DNA of 64,000 nt from Bacteroides sp. CAG:770. GTDB lineage: Bacteria > Bacteroidota > Bacteroidia > Bacteroidales > UBA932. The stretch covers positions 14,424-78,423 of the forward strand of contig FR890653.1 in assembly GCA_000435075.1 (NCBI GenBank), given 5' to 3'. Below are positions 41,804-50,571 of the stretch, one piece after another. Both the position numbers and the translations under genes were made by a program. The first letter of the stretch is position 1; each line of letters opens with the position of its first letter. The notes below the pieces were generated by a model, which was not told the origin of the DNA, ran no database searches, and saw nothing but the letters and a program-made list of their open reading frames with translations.

Positions 41804-43215
41804 AAACCATTGCATCCAGACCAAAGATATCGCTGACCTCCCGGCTGCTTCTGCTTGTAGCTACGATTTTCGTGTCTTTTGCGATGTTTTTCATCTTCTT
41901 CCAGTATCAGAGGGAGAAGAAGTATCGTATAGATATTCTTAATACCAGACTCCAGATCTGCAATGAAGATGTCAGGGATCTGATCCTGACGGATACGGCA
42001 GCATTGACAAGATATGAGGCAAGGCTTCTGAATGACGGCATCAGGGTTACTGTCCTCGATACCAGCGGCAATGTCCTGTCAGACAGTCAGGCTTCTGATT
42101 TGTCCAAGGTAAAGAATCATCGCGACAGGTCTGAGATCCGTCAGGCAATGTCCTCCGGAGAGGGTTATGCCATCAAGCGTTCTTCTTCTACGCTTGGAGG
42201 CAAGTGGTTCTATTCCGCCACTGCGTTCAAGGATGACGGCATCATTGTCCGTTCCGCCCACATATATGATGTGCCGCTGATGACAATGCTTTCTGATGTC
42301 AACGGTTATCTGTGGCCGGTTCTTGCATTGTCAATACTGCTGCTTTTCGTCTATTACCTTTACATGAGACGTATCAAGATGAATATCAGACAGTTGAGCA
42401 TTTTCGCAGACATGGCAGAGCATAATTTTGACATTGAAAACGCCGATATACGTTTTACCGACGATGAACTTGGCGAGATTTCCCAGAACATTGTACGTCT
42501 ATATGCCAAGCTTCAGAACAGCGAGGATGACAAGACCCGTCTGAAGCGTCAGCTGACCCAGAATATCGCACATGAGCTCAAGACGCCTGTAAGCAGCATC
42601 AGGGGATATCTCGAGACTATCATTGACAATCCCGACATGGATGACAAGACGAAGGCTGATTTCATGGAGCGATGCTATGACCAGAGCGGAAGGCTTAGCA
42701 ATCTCATTTCGGACATAACAATGCTTTCCAAGATTGATGATGCTTCAGGAAGTTTCACGACGGAGCACATTGACATTTCTTCTCTTCTGGAGGGTATCAG
42801 GAATGATGTGGAGCTCCAGCTTGACAACAAGAAGATGAAGTTCCTCATTCTTGTAGCGCCGAAGACTTTTGTCAATGGCAATCAGTTGCTGTTGTATTCC
42901 ATTTTCAGAAATCTGACTGACAATGCGATAGCTTATGCCGGTGAGGGCACGACGATAACTGTCCAGTGTCCTAAGGAGGACAGCAACAAGTATTGGTTCA
43001 TCTTCTCCGACAACGGGGCCGGTGTTTCCGAAGAGCATCTTCCCCACCTGTTCGAGAGGTTTTACCGCGTGGACAAGGGCCGTTCCAGAAAGCTCGGCGG
43101 AACGGGACTTGGTCTTGCCATCGTAAAGAATGCCGTACTGATTCATGGCGGCTCGATTTCAGTGAAGATCGGAAGGGCAGGCGGTCTGGAGTTCAGGTTC
43201 TCTTTGCCGAAATAA
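41800..43215 (+). CDS. rprX: Sensor histidine kinase (RprX-like)
   Basis: 471 residues from the ATG overlapping the regulator stop. Two membrane helices (about 13-33 and 172-192) flank a periplasmic sensor region of about 140 residues; then a HAMP-like linker, the HisKA motif IAHELKTPVSSIRGY (phosphorylated His), and HATPase_c with N-box LTDNAIAYA, G1 DNGAGVS, F-box LFERFYRVDKG and G2 GGTGLGLAIVKNA. Signals to the adjacent regulator. The stimulus is unknown; the K+/H+ antiporter immediately upstream is a possible but unproven functional neighbour. Followed by a strong terminator. Confidence 0.88.
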   Translation: MKTIASRPKISLTSRLLLLVATIFVSFAMFFIFFQYQREKKYRIDILNTRLQICNEDVRDLILTDTAALTRYEARLLNDGIRVTVLDTSGNVLSDSQASDLSKVKNHRDRSEIRQAMSSGEGYAIKRSSSTLGGKWFYSATAFKDDGIIVRSAHIYDVPLMTMLSDVNGYLWPVLALSILLLFVYYLYMRRIKMNIRQLSIFADMAEHNFDIENADIRFTDDELGEISQNIVRLYAKLQNSEDDKTRLKRQLTQNIAHELKTPVSSIRGYLETIIDNPDMDDKTKADFMERCYDQSGRLSNLISDITMLSKIDDASGSFTTEHIDISSLLEGIRNDVELQLDNKKMKFLILVAPKTFVNGNQLLLYSIFRNLTDNAIAYAGEGTTITVQCPKEDSNKYWFIFSDNGAGVSEEHLPHLFERFYRVDKGRSRKLGGTGLGLAIVKNAVLIHGGSISVKIGRAGGLEFRFSLPK

Positions 43216-43218
43216 TAT

Positions 43219-43250
43219 GGGCCGCGCTTCCGCGCGGCCTACATTATTTT
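43219..43250 (+). terminator. Rho-independent terminator after the histidine kinase
   Basis: GGCCGCGC-TTCC-GCGCGGCC perfect 8-bp stem followed by TACATTATTTT. Confidence 0.75.
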
Positions 43251-43607
43251 CTAAAGATATTTCACCGGATTGCTGCGTCCTGCGAACAGGCTGGTAACAT
43301 CCTTACCCACGAAATCTCCCTCACGGACCTTCTCCCCCTCAAACTCGAATCTGCCTGGAGCAACCTTAGATTCAACCCATCTGACAGGCTTATAAACAGC
43401 CACTATAACTCCATCAGAAACAGCCAATACATAATTGATAGATTCAACCCTCTTCTTGGAAACCCGCCAATACTTTCTTGCACACTCATAAGTCGAACCT
43501 CTTCCGTCAGGATCATGTCTGTTAGGATATGTCTTGGAGATATTCACTGCCATGAGATTCTTTCCATCCAGAATGGTATTGGTAAACAATGTTTGAACAA
43601 CTGGCAT
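43251..43607 (-). CDS. Conserved small protein of unknown function
   Basis: 118 residues, not assigned to a named family. The middle reads as a small beta-rich domain (YVLAVSDGVIVAVYKPVRW, then RFEFEGEKV) and the C-terminus ends GKDVTSLFAGRSNPVKYL. From memory, 'GKxVxxxFxxGxxNPVxY' endings occur in a widespread group of uncharacterised PUA-like proteins, sometimes next to nucleases; this is a weak impression. The N-terminal NISKTYPNRHDP and STYECARKYWRVS look conserved. It is transcribed alone, convergent with the histidine kinase, with about 200 nt of AT-rich DNA upstream. No signal peptide or membrane helix. Confidence 0.6.
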   Translation of the reverse strand: MPVVQTLFTNTILDGKNLMAVNISKTYPNRHDPDGRGSTYECARKYWRVSKKRVESINYVLAVSDGVIVAVYKPVRWVESKVAPGRFEFEGEKVREGDFVGKDVTSLFAGRSNPVKYL

Positions 43608-43744
43608 AATCTAAAGTTTTAATGTTTCGATAGTCACTCTTGAAGGTGAACGACGTAAACCTGACCAAATTCGCCCAACCACGCTCACTTGGACATTGCC
43701 AAGATAGGATATTTTATCGATTTAAAAAACATTCCGGCACACAT

Positions 43745-43780
43745 TTTTGAAAAAAATCAGCCAAACAGGCATTTTTTTCA
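43745..43780 (-). terminator. Probable terminator of the metallophosphoesterase gene
   Basis: On the minus strand AAAAAATGCC and GGCTGATTTTTTT can pair imperfectly around TGTTT and end in a T-run; about 30 nt after the stop at 43809. Confidence 0.5.
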
Positions 43781-43808
43781 GGAACGGCAGCAGGACCCGA
43801 AGACAACA

Positions 43809-44939
43809 TCACTTGCGGCGGAGAACCAAGACATCAATCTCCGGCCAGGCACCCCAGCGGTAAGCGATATTGCCGCCCGTGCCGGTGCTCACAAAAAGAC
43901 GGCGCTCCCCTTCAGAATAAAGGCCTCCCCACTCGTTATAAAGGAACATTGACGGCGAAAAATTGCCGATACGGAACTGCATCGCATGGGTATGGCCGGA
44001 AAGGGTCAGTTCAATGTCAGTGTCCGGCTGGACCTTGCGGCGCCAATGCGTAGGGTCATGACTCATAAGGACTTTGAAAATTCCTGACGGAAGACCGGCC
44101 TGGGACTTGGTCAGATCACCACGTTCAGGGAAAGGCGGACGACCGTCATTCTCGACACCGATAAGAGCAATGCTGTCGCAGCCATGACGGATGATACGAT
44201 TCTCATTGAGAAGCAAATCCATGCCGGCAGAGCGCTCCATCCCTATCAGACGACGCTGCTGCACCTCCTGCTCTCCGGGAGAATTATAATGGGCATAACC
44301 GAGATAATCATGATTACCCATGATGGAGAACACCCCGTCAGGAGCATTCAGACGGGACAAGACATTGACAAAAGGCTCCAGTTCATCAGGAGAAAGATTG
44401 ACCATGTCACCCGTGAACAGAATGACGTCAGGAGAACTGGCATTGACCTTCTCGACGATAGCAGAGACGGTTTGCGGCGAGAACTCGAACGTACCGATGT
44501 GCAAATCAGAGATTTGGGCTATCCGGTAGCCGTCAAAGGATGATGGCAAGTCCGCAAACGGAACCTCTATTTCATTGACTATCACATGGCGCCAGCCGAA
44601 AACAAGACCATATAAAGCCATGCAAGTCACCACAGAAGATACCGCGATGCCTGATATCAGACCACATTTGGAAAACGGTTTCCAGAAGAGAGAACCCATG
44701 CGTCCGATAAAAGAGAACACGGCAAAAACGCCTTGGGGAATGAAATAGGCGGTGATGAGAACCGTCATCAGATACCAGCCAAGCATGCTGGAGCCACCTA
44801 ATGCCACACAAAGCACAAGAAGGATGAGCGGTAGCCAATGCAGCCATTTCGCCCATCCTTTATAATGTCTGAGATATATGATCCATATCCAAAGGGAAGC
44901 GGCAACGATGCCGACCATCCCGAAAAGCACAAACTTCAT
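43809..44939 (-). CDS. Membrane-anchored calcineurin-like metallophosphoesterase
   Basis: 376 residues. Four hydrophobic segments in the first 145 residues are followed by a calcineurin-like phosphoesterase domain: ISDLHIGTF (DxH), FTGDMVNL (GD), IMGNHDYLG (GNHD), MSHDPTHW and LSGHTHAMQF (GHxH). This arrangement is that of the YkuE/YaeI-type predicted membrane phosphohydrolases; some relatives act on UDP-diacylglucosamine or phospholipid-like substrates. It follows the PiT transporter gene by 62 nt on the same strand. Confidence 0.87.
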   Translation of the reverse strand: MKFVLFGMVGIVAASLWIWIIYLRHYKGWAKWLHWLPLILLVLCVALGGSSMLGWYLMTVLITAYFIPQGVFAVFSFIGRMGSLFWKPFSKCGLISGIAVSSVVTCMALYGLVFGWRHVIVNEIEVPFADLPSSFDGYRIAQISDLHIGTFEFSPQTVSAIVEKVNASSPDVILFTGDMVNLSPDELEPFVNVLSRLNAPDGVFSIMGNHDYLGYAHYNSPGEQEVQQRRLIGMERSAGMDLLLNENRIIRHGCDSIALIGVENDGRPPFPERGDLTKSQAGLPSGIFKVLMSHDPTHWRRKVQPDTDIELTLSGHTHAMQFRIGNFSPSMFLYNEWGGLYSEGERRLFVSTGTGGNIAYRWGAWPEIDVLVLRRK

Positions 44940-45001
44940 TTCGTTTCCGAATTTGACAATCCCCGAAGAGGATTACTGACGGGCGGAACGAACTGCAAAA
45001 A

Positions 45002-47248
45002 TCAGGCCCTCCCCTCAGAAAAATGTCTTGCGGCACGAAGCATATGTTTCAGAGAACTAGCCATCTCTTGAGTCTCCTGAAGGATATTCAGATAGACATA
45101 TGACACGGTAATATTCTCACGCCCGGCCTGCATACGGGCCATCTGCCCGTCACGAGTCTGGGAAAGACAATGCTTGAAGGCATCACACTGCTCGTTAAGT
45201 TTCTGGACATCAGTAAAATCACCGGCACTGATTACCCCGCAGACACGCTTGAGAAGATAAAGCAACGTGTCACGCAATGGAAGGAACTCCTTGATACGAT
45301 CCTTATCGAGCGGAACGAAACTGTTGTCAATATGCTCCACGCAAGGGTCACAGATTCGCCTCAGACTATAAAGCATATCCTCGCAACTGTTGATTCCGAG
45401 ATGGAACCAGGTGTTCTTTTCGATTGCGACATCAGGGTCGATACGCCTGAGGCCGAGCATCTCCTTACGTCTGGTCTGCTTAAGTTCCATACGCTCCCTC
45501 CTCAATCCGGTCACAGCCTTCTGGAGCTTGCCCAAATCCTCGGACACGAATCCGTCAGTCACTTGGAAATACGTATCATTCACAAACTCAAGGAACTGCG
45601 CATTGCTTCTGGAGATGTGGGAAGACAGCAGGCGCAAAGTCTGGGCGCTGTCCTCGGATGTAATCATTTCATTGAAAATGACATCACCATTCTCCTCATC
45701 CCTCTTCTGCTTGTATTTGATATTGCTCCTGACAAGAAGAAGAATCGCGAGCACCACAATTATGGCAGCGGCCCAAAGCCCGCCAAGCGTCATTATAAGC
45801 GCCACGAGAAAACAGAGGATGAACGCGGCTCCGGCAGTAATGAACCATCCGCCGATAACTGAAATGACACCGGTAATACGGAACACCGCACTTTCGCGTC
45901 CCCATGCCCTGTCCGCAAGAGACGTACCCATTGCCACCATGAAAGTGACATAAGTGGTAGAAAGAGGAAGTGTCAATGATGTACCGAGGGCTATGAGGAG
46001 GCTGGAAACCACCAGATTGACAGTAGCCCTGATTTCATCGAAGGCTGCCCCGCGAGGCAAGACGACATTCTCATTGTTGAATCTGGCATTGATCCATCTC
46101 TTCACTCTCTCAGGCACGAGTTCGGAAATTCCGGCAGCAGTGTTGGTACTGAAACGGACCAGGATTCTGGCCATCTTGGAAGAACCGAACATCTCATCGC
46201 CGGCATCCTGACGGGCCAGGTCAACGGAAGTCTTTACGACATTGAAAGCCTTCTTGGAAGTCGCAAGCGAGATGACCATCACCGTTCCCGCAGCAACCAG
46301 GAACAGAACCGGAGTCTTGGCCGGGCCATTGAGCGAATCCATCATGAAACCGGCATAGTCACCGTTTCCATTGGCCATAAAATCAGTATAAGAAGCAAAG
46401 CCGGCAAGAGGGACTCCGATGAAATTGACGAGATCATTACCTGCAAAGGCCATGGCCAGAGCAAAGGTTCCGGCAAGAACCAGCACCTTGAACACACTGA
46501 TTTTCAGGAAGTAAAGAATCTGGGACAGTATGGCGAACGTCACGAAACAAATTCCGCAGATTGTCCACTGGTGAGTATTCATCCATGCCTTGGCATCAGC
46601 AGTCATGAAAGAGAAGTTGCCGACACCTTTTATCAGCATGAAATAGACAATCGCAGTAAAAGCGATACCTCCGAAAATGCCGATTTTCCATTTCAATGCC
46701 TTGTTGTTATATGTAAAGGTAAAAATCAGTCTGGAGATATACTGGACGAAGGTACCGACCGCGAAAGCGATTGCCACTGAGACAAATATCGCCATAATCA
46801 TTGTCAATGCCTTGCTCGTGTTCATGAGTTCGCCCGCATTGATGGCAGAGTCGCCGAAAGTTTTTATCAATGCTATTGCGACAGTACCTCCGAGAAGTTC
46901 GAACACCATGGAAACTGTCGTGGACGTAGGAAGTCCCAGCGTATTGAAAATGTCGAGCAGGACAATGTCAGAGACCATCACGGCCAGATAGATGAACATC
47001 ACGTCCTGGAAAGAGAACATCGAAGGATGGAAGACACCGTTCCTTGCGACATCCATCATTCCGTTGCTCATAGTCGCACCGAAGAAAATACCCACGGCGG
47101 CCACCGTAAGAATGGTCCTGAAGGTAGCGACCTTTGCTCCGATTGCAGACTGAAGGAAATTCACCGCATCGTTGCTGACGCCTACCATAAGGTCAAAGAC
47201 TGCCAGGACAAACAGAAATACCACAAAAGCCAGATAAACTGATCCCAT
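45002..47248 (-). CDS. PiT-family inorganic phosphate transporter with C-terminal PhoU-like region
   Basis: 748 residues; start at 47248 (MGSVYLAFVVFLFVLAVFD) preferred over an upstream in-frame Met. Two PHO-4 halves give about 11 membrane segments: GVSNDAVNFLQSAIGAKVA near the N-terminus and its inverted counterpart near residues 280-300 (FAGNDLVNFIGVPLAG), with LPTSTTVSMVFELLG and LPLSTTYVTFMVAMG. From about residue 540 a soluble helical region (SHISRSNAQFLEFVND...) resembles PhoU, a layout common in Bacteroidetes. Imports phosphate with a cation. No PhoBR or pst genes are nearby. Confidence 0.9.
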   Translation of the reverse strand: MGSVYLAFVVFLFVLAVFDLMVGVSNDAVNFLQSAIGAKVATFRTILTVAAVGIFFGATMSNGMMDVARNGVFHPSMFSFQDVMFIYLAVMVSDIVLLDIFNTLGLPTSTTVSMVFELLGGTVAIALIKTFGDSAINAGELMNTSKALTMIMAIFVSVAIAFAVGTFVQYISRLIFTFTYNNKALKWKIGIFGGIAFTAIVYFMLIKGVGNFSFMTADAKAWMNTHQWTICGICFVTFAILSQILYFLKISVFKVLVLAGTFALAMAFAGNDLVNFIGVPLAGFASYTDFMANGNGDYAGFMMDSLNGPAKTPVLFLVAAGTVMVISLATSKKAFNVVKTSVDLARQDAGDEMFGSSKMARILVRFSTNTAAGISELVPERVKRWINARFNNENVVLPRGAAFDEIRATVNLVVSSLLIALGTSLTLPLSTTYVTFMVAMGTSLADRAWGRESAVFRITGVISVIGGWFITAGAAFILCFLVALIMTLGGLWAAAIIVVLAILLLVRSNIKYKQKRDEENGDVIFNEMITSEDSAQTLRLLSSHISRSNAQFLEFVNDTYFQVTDGFVSEDLGKLQKAVTGLRRERMELKQTRRKEMLGLRRIDPDVAIEKNTWFHLGINSCEDMLYSLRRICDPCVEHIDNSFVPLDKDRIKEFLPLRDTLLYLLKRVCGVISAGDFTDVQKLNEQCDAFKHCLSQTRDGQMARMQAGRENITVSYVYLNILQETQEMASSLKHMLRAARHFSEGRA

Positions 47249-47359
47249 ATAAATACTACATTTTATCAATGCAAATTTCGCATGATAATATTATATGGAT
47301 GTTTCGTGAATATTACATTTTTGTTACTGTATTCCTTACAGCCAGGCAGAACGGTGTTT

Positions 47360-48640
47360 TCAGACAGTCTGACGGCGGACTGCAGCGACAAGCCAATTCG
47401 AAGACTTCCTGTCACTAAAGTCAATGCCTATTCCGAAGATATGCACATTCCCGCCAGACTGGGCCTTCAGTTTTTTCCTGAGTCCATCGCTGGTCATGGA
47501 AATATTGCGGGCAGACACTTCCGCCTTAGGATATTTCGCGCTGAAAGCCCTTATCGACTGTTTGTTAAGAGGAACGACATCTACAATATCGAACACCTTG
47601 CCGAAGAACTGCATGTCAGAATCCCCTTCCGGAGCATCGGGCGAGAAATACAAATGCGTGGAACGGGCAGCCTTGACCAGGCCGGCGCCCAGAGACGAAC
47701 ACACGGCATTGAAAAGGCCTGCCTTGGCCAATGCCTTGCCCGGCTCGAACAACATTGACATTGACCTCAACCCTTCTTCATCATTGAAAAATTGCGGCAC
47801 CGAATTCTCCTCTGACGAGGAATCAAACTCCTTGATATGACCGTTTTCATTGACAATCAGCGTGTAAGAGACATCTTCCGACGGGCCGGCAGGCACGAGA
47901 TGGAGCAGCAATTCCTTGCACTCCCCCGCCGCAGAAACGACATGGACGGCCCTCGTGGCTGCGCCCGCAGCAAGCAGACGGCGCACCAGCATCGAAATGT
48001 CCGCCATCGGAGAAAGTTTGACCAGCAGGGACGGGGAGACCGCGAAAAGTTCTTTTGTCAATGTCAGGATGTCGGGGCTGCAATCTTCCAGCAGGAACAC
48101 CTTGCTGCCTGTGGCTGAGCGCCTTGCAGGATCCATATATATGAGGTCAGGCCTGAATGCACGCAGCCTGTCCCAAAACGGAGCCGACAGGGCCGACTCG
48201 GGCTCCACGCAAAAACAGGACACTTCTATATTATGGGAGCCGAGCACCCCGAAGTTATGCCCTGCCGCCTCAGCCCTGTCCGGATTCATCTCATTATACA
48301 TCACGGCAGAGGCAACTCTGGAAAAGGCCAGGCTGTCGGCCCCAAGACCACCTGTAAGGTCGGCCATCCTGAAAGACGGATTTCCAGAACATATATCTTT
48401 GGCTACCAAAGCTTTGTATTCAGCAGTAACAGAGGAACTTGACTGCTCCGCGCAAATCCTGTCCGGATAGATAATCTCCGGCTCGGCATACCATTCAGGC
48501 AGTTTCGCGCGAATTTTCCTACGGCATTCAATGATTGTCGCGGCCTTGTCAATGTCAATCCTCGGCCACTTCCCGCGTGAAAGCAGCAATCCTGCGACAT
48601 CGTCGTCAGCATGTTCCAGTATAAAGTCTCTCAATGTCAT
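47360..48640 (-). CDS. Class I SAM-dependent methyltransferase with THUMP-like C-terminus
   Basis: 426 residues. The start at 48640 (MTLRDFILEHADDDVAGLLL) is chosen because a consensus promoter places transcription start close to 48668. Rossmann motif MADLTGGLGADSLAFS (about residues 93-108), acidic motif II YNEMNP and a catalytic-type DPARRSATGSKVFLLEDCSPD motif resembling the DPPR/NPPY region of RNA or DNA methyltransferases. The C-terminal part (RNISMTSDGLRKKL...) is THUMP-like. This is a conserved Bacteroidetes gene of unproven RNA substrate. Divergent from the phosphosugar mutase. Confidence 0.8.
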   Translation of the reverse strand: MTLRDFILEHADDDVAGLLLSRGKWPRIDIDKAATIIECRRKIRAKLPEWYAEPEIIYPDRICAEQSSSSVTAEYKALVAKDICSGNPSFRMADLTGGLGADSLAFSRVASAVMYNEMNPDRAEAAGHNFGVLGSHNIEVSCFCVEPESALSAPFWDRLRAFRPDLIYMDPARRSATGSKVFLLEDCSPDILTLTKELFAVSPSLLVKLSPMADISMLVRRLLAAGAATRAVHVVSAAGECKELLLHLVPAGPSEDVSYTLIVNENGHIKEFDSSSEENSVPQFFNDEEGLRSMSMLFEPGKALAKAGLFNAVCSSLGAGLVKAARSTHLYFSPDAPEGDSDMQFFGKVFDIVDVVPLNKQSIRAFSAKYPKAEVSARNISMTSDGLRKKLKAQSGGNVHIFGIGIDFSDRKSSNWLVAAVRRQTV

Positions 48641-48673
48641 ATTCCCGACAGGCCGGCATAACACAGCCGGGCA

Positions 48674-48705
48674 CAAAGTTACTCTTAAATTCCGCCATTG
48701 CCAAA
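48674..48705 (-). promoter_or_regulatory. Consensus promoter of the methyltransferase gene
   Basis: Minus strand TTTG (48702-48705), 20-nt spacer, TAACTTTG (48674-48681); leader of about 30 nt. One of the best matches to the Bacteroidota consensus in the window. Confidence 0.75.
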
Positions 48706-48740
48706 CGGCCGAAAAACTTTCAAATACGGGGAATGATTTG

Positions 48741-48748
48741 TATTTTTG
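48741..48748 (+). promoter_or_regulatory. -7 element of the phosphosugar mutase gene
   Basis: TATTTTTG with TTT 20 nt upstream (48718-48720) and a leader of about 30 nt to the ATG at 48783. Confidence 0.65.
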
Positions 48749-48782
48749 CAAAGTTTGGATATACATACTAAATCATATAATT

Positions 48783-50480
48783 ATGGCAAAAGATTTTAGA
48801 GAAGTTGCCCAGAGTTGGCTTGACGGAGATTTCGATCCGGAGACAAAGGGCAAAGTCATTGAACTCAGAAACAGCGACCCTGCCGGATTTGAAGATGCTT
48901 TTTACCGCAATCTGGAATTCGGTACCGGTGGACTTCGAGGAATCATGGGTGTCGGCACGAACCGTATGAACAAATACACTGTCGGCATGGCCACACAGGG
49001 ACTTGCAAACTACATCAAGGCTCATGCAGCCGATTGCAAAGACGCTTATGGCGACCCTATCAATCCTGAAGATGTACGTGTCTGCATCTCATTCGACAGC
49101 CGAAACAACAGCAAGCTTTTTGCGAAAATCACAGCTGACGTCATGTCCGCAAACGGAATGCACGTCTTCCTGTTCGACAATATCCGTCCTACACCTGAGC
49201 TCAGCTACTCCATCAGAGAGAAAAGAGCCATCGCAGGTGTCATGGTGACGGCATCACACAATCCTAAGGAATATAACGGATACAAGGTTTTCTGGTCAGA
49301 CGGAGCACAAATCACATCACCTGTAGATAAGGATATCGTAGCTGAAGTCGCAAAGATTACCGACCCGGCACAGGTACGTTTCGAGCCTAAAGAGGAATGC
49401 GGCGAGGTCGAACTCATGGGAAAAGATGTGGATGAGAAATACCTCCACGACATCCTCTCCCTCACACTCACCCCGGAAGCATGCAAACGTCACCCTGAAC
49501 TCAAATTCGTCTATACCCCGCTTCACGGCTGCGGTGTGAGACTCGTTCCTGAGTGCCTCCACAGACTCGGATTCGGACATGTCTATCATGTTCCCGCACA
49601 GGACGTAAGCGACGGAGACTTCCCTACAGTAGCCTCACCTAACCCGGAGGAACCTTCTGCAATGAAGATGGCACTTGAAGTTGCGGACAAGGAGGGTGCG
49701 GACATAGTTCTGGCTACAGACCCGGACGCAGACCGTATGGGAATTGCCGTAAGGGACAACGACGGCAAGATGGTCCAGTTCAATGGAAACCAGACAGGTT
49801 CAATGCTTACCTATTACATCCTTTCACGCTGGAAGGAACTCGGCAAGCTCACACCTGAGACATATGTCGTTAAGACCATCGTGACCACCGAACTCATAAC
49901 CGAAATCGCAAAGAGCTTCGGGGTGAAGATTTACAATGTCCTCACGGGATTCAAGTACATTGCCGAAGTCGTAAAACGCAACGAGGGACACGGAGAGTTC
50001 ATCTGCGGCGGCGAGGAAAGCTACGGATTCAATGTCGGACAGTATGTCCGTGACAAGGATGCCCAGATCGCATGCTCAATGGTCGCAGAATGTGCGGCTT
50101 GGGCAGCAGACCAGGGACTTACCCTCTACCAGCTCATGCAGAAGATATACAAGGAGTACGGATACAGGAAAGAAGGACTGACATCTCTCGTCCGCAAGGG
50201 CAAGACCGGTGCAGAGGAGATTCAGAAAATCATGGTTGACATGCGCCAGAACCCTCCTAAGGAGCTTATCGGCTCACCTGTAGTGAAAGTCGTGGACTAT
50301 CTCAAGACCGAGGAGACCGGACTTCCTTCTTCAAATGTCCTCCAGTTCTTCGATGAGGCCGGAGACGTAGTGTCAGTCCGTCCTTCAGGTACCGAGCCTA
50401 AGATCAAGTTCTACTTCGGAGCCAAAGGCGATGATGCAGATGCCAAGATCGAAAGCCTCAAGGAGCAGTTCATAAAATAA
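48783..50480 (+). CDS. Phosphoglucomutase/phosphomannomutase
   Basis: 565 residues. Alpha-D-phosphohexomutase family: FGTGGLRGIMGVG near the N-terminus, active-site serine loop VTASHNPKEYNGYK (about residues 157-170), metal loop DPDADRMG (about 311-318), sugar-binding CGGEESYG (about 405-412), and phosphate-binding RPSGTEPKIKFY at the C-terminus. All four loops are intact. The length and motif spelling fit the PGM2-like group acting on glucose-1-P or deoxyribose/ribose-1-P. Monocistronic: own promoter and a strong terminator. Confidence 0.93.
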   Translation: MAKDFREVAQSWLDGDFDPETKGKVIELRNSDPAGFEDAFYRNLEFGTGGLRGIMGVGTNRMNKYTVGMATQGLANYIKAHAADCKDAYGDPINPEDVRVCISFDSRNNSKLFAKITADVMSANGMHVFLFDNIRPTPELSYSIREKRAIAGVMVTASHNPKEYNGYKVFWSDGAQITSPVDKDIVAEVAKITDPAQVRFEPKEECGEVELMGKDVDEKYLHDILSLTLTPEACKRHPELKFVYTPLHGCGVRLVPECLHRLGFGHVYHVPAQDVSDGDFPTVASPNPEEPSAMKMALEVADKEGADIVLATDPDADRMGIAVRDNDGKMVQFNGNQTGSMLTYYILSRWKELGKLTPETYVVKTIVTTELITEIAKSFGVKIYNVLTGFKYIAEVVKRNEGHGEFICGGEESYGFNVGQYVRDKDAQIACSMVAECAAWAADQGLTLYQLMQKIYKEYGYRKEGLTSLVRKGKTGAEEIQKIMVDMRQNPPKELIGSPVVKVVDYLKTEETGLPSSNVLQFFDEAGDVVSVRPSGTEPKIKFYFGAKGDDADAKIESLKEQFIK

Positions 50481-50501
50481 CTCCTCAGAGAATAAACTTA
50501 A

Positions 50502-50544
50502 TACACCCGACACGCGTTTGGTTCGCGTGCCGGGTGTATTTTTT
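50502..50544 (+). terminator. Rho-independent terminator after the phosphosugar mutase
   Basis: A 15-bp stem (TACACCCGACACGCG with one mismatch to its partner at 50524-50538) followed by six T. The T-run overlaps one copy of a dispersed motif (50537-50558). Probably also slows the convergent peptidase transcript. Confidence 0.85.
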
Positions 50545-50571
50545 AAGGATTACTTAATCCTGATCAGCAGA

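Noticed and set aside
48641..48766. 42-codon extension of the methyltransferase
   Set aside because: A consensus promoter at 48674-48705 lies inside the extension, so it cannot be translated from that promoter.
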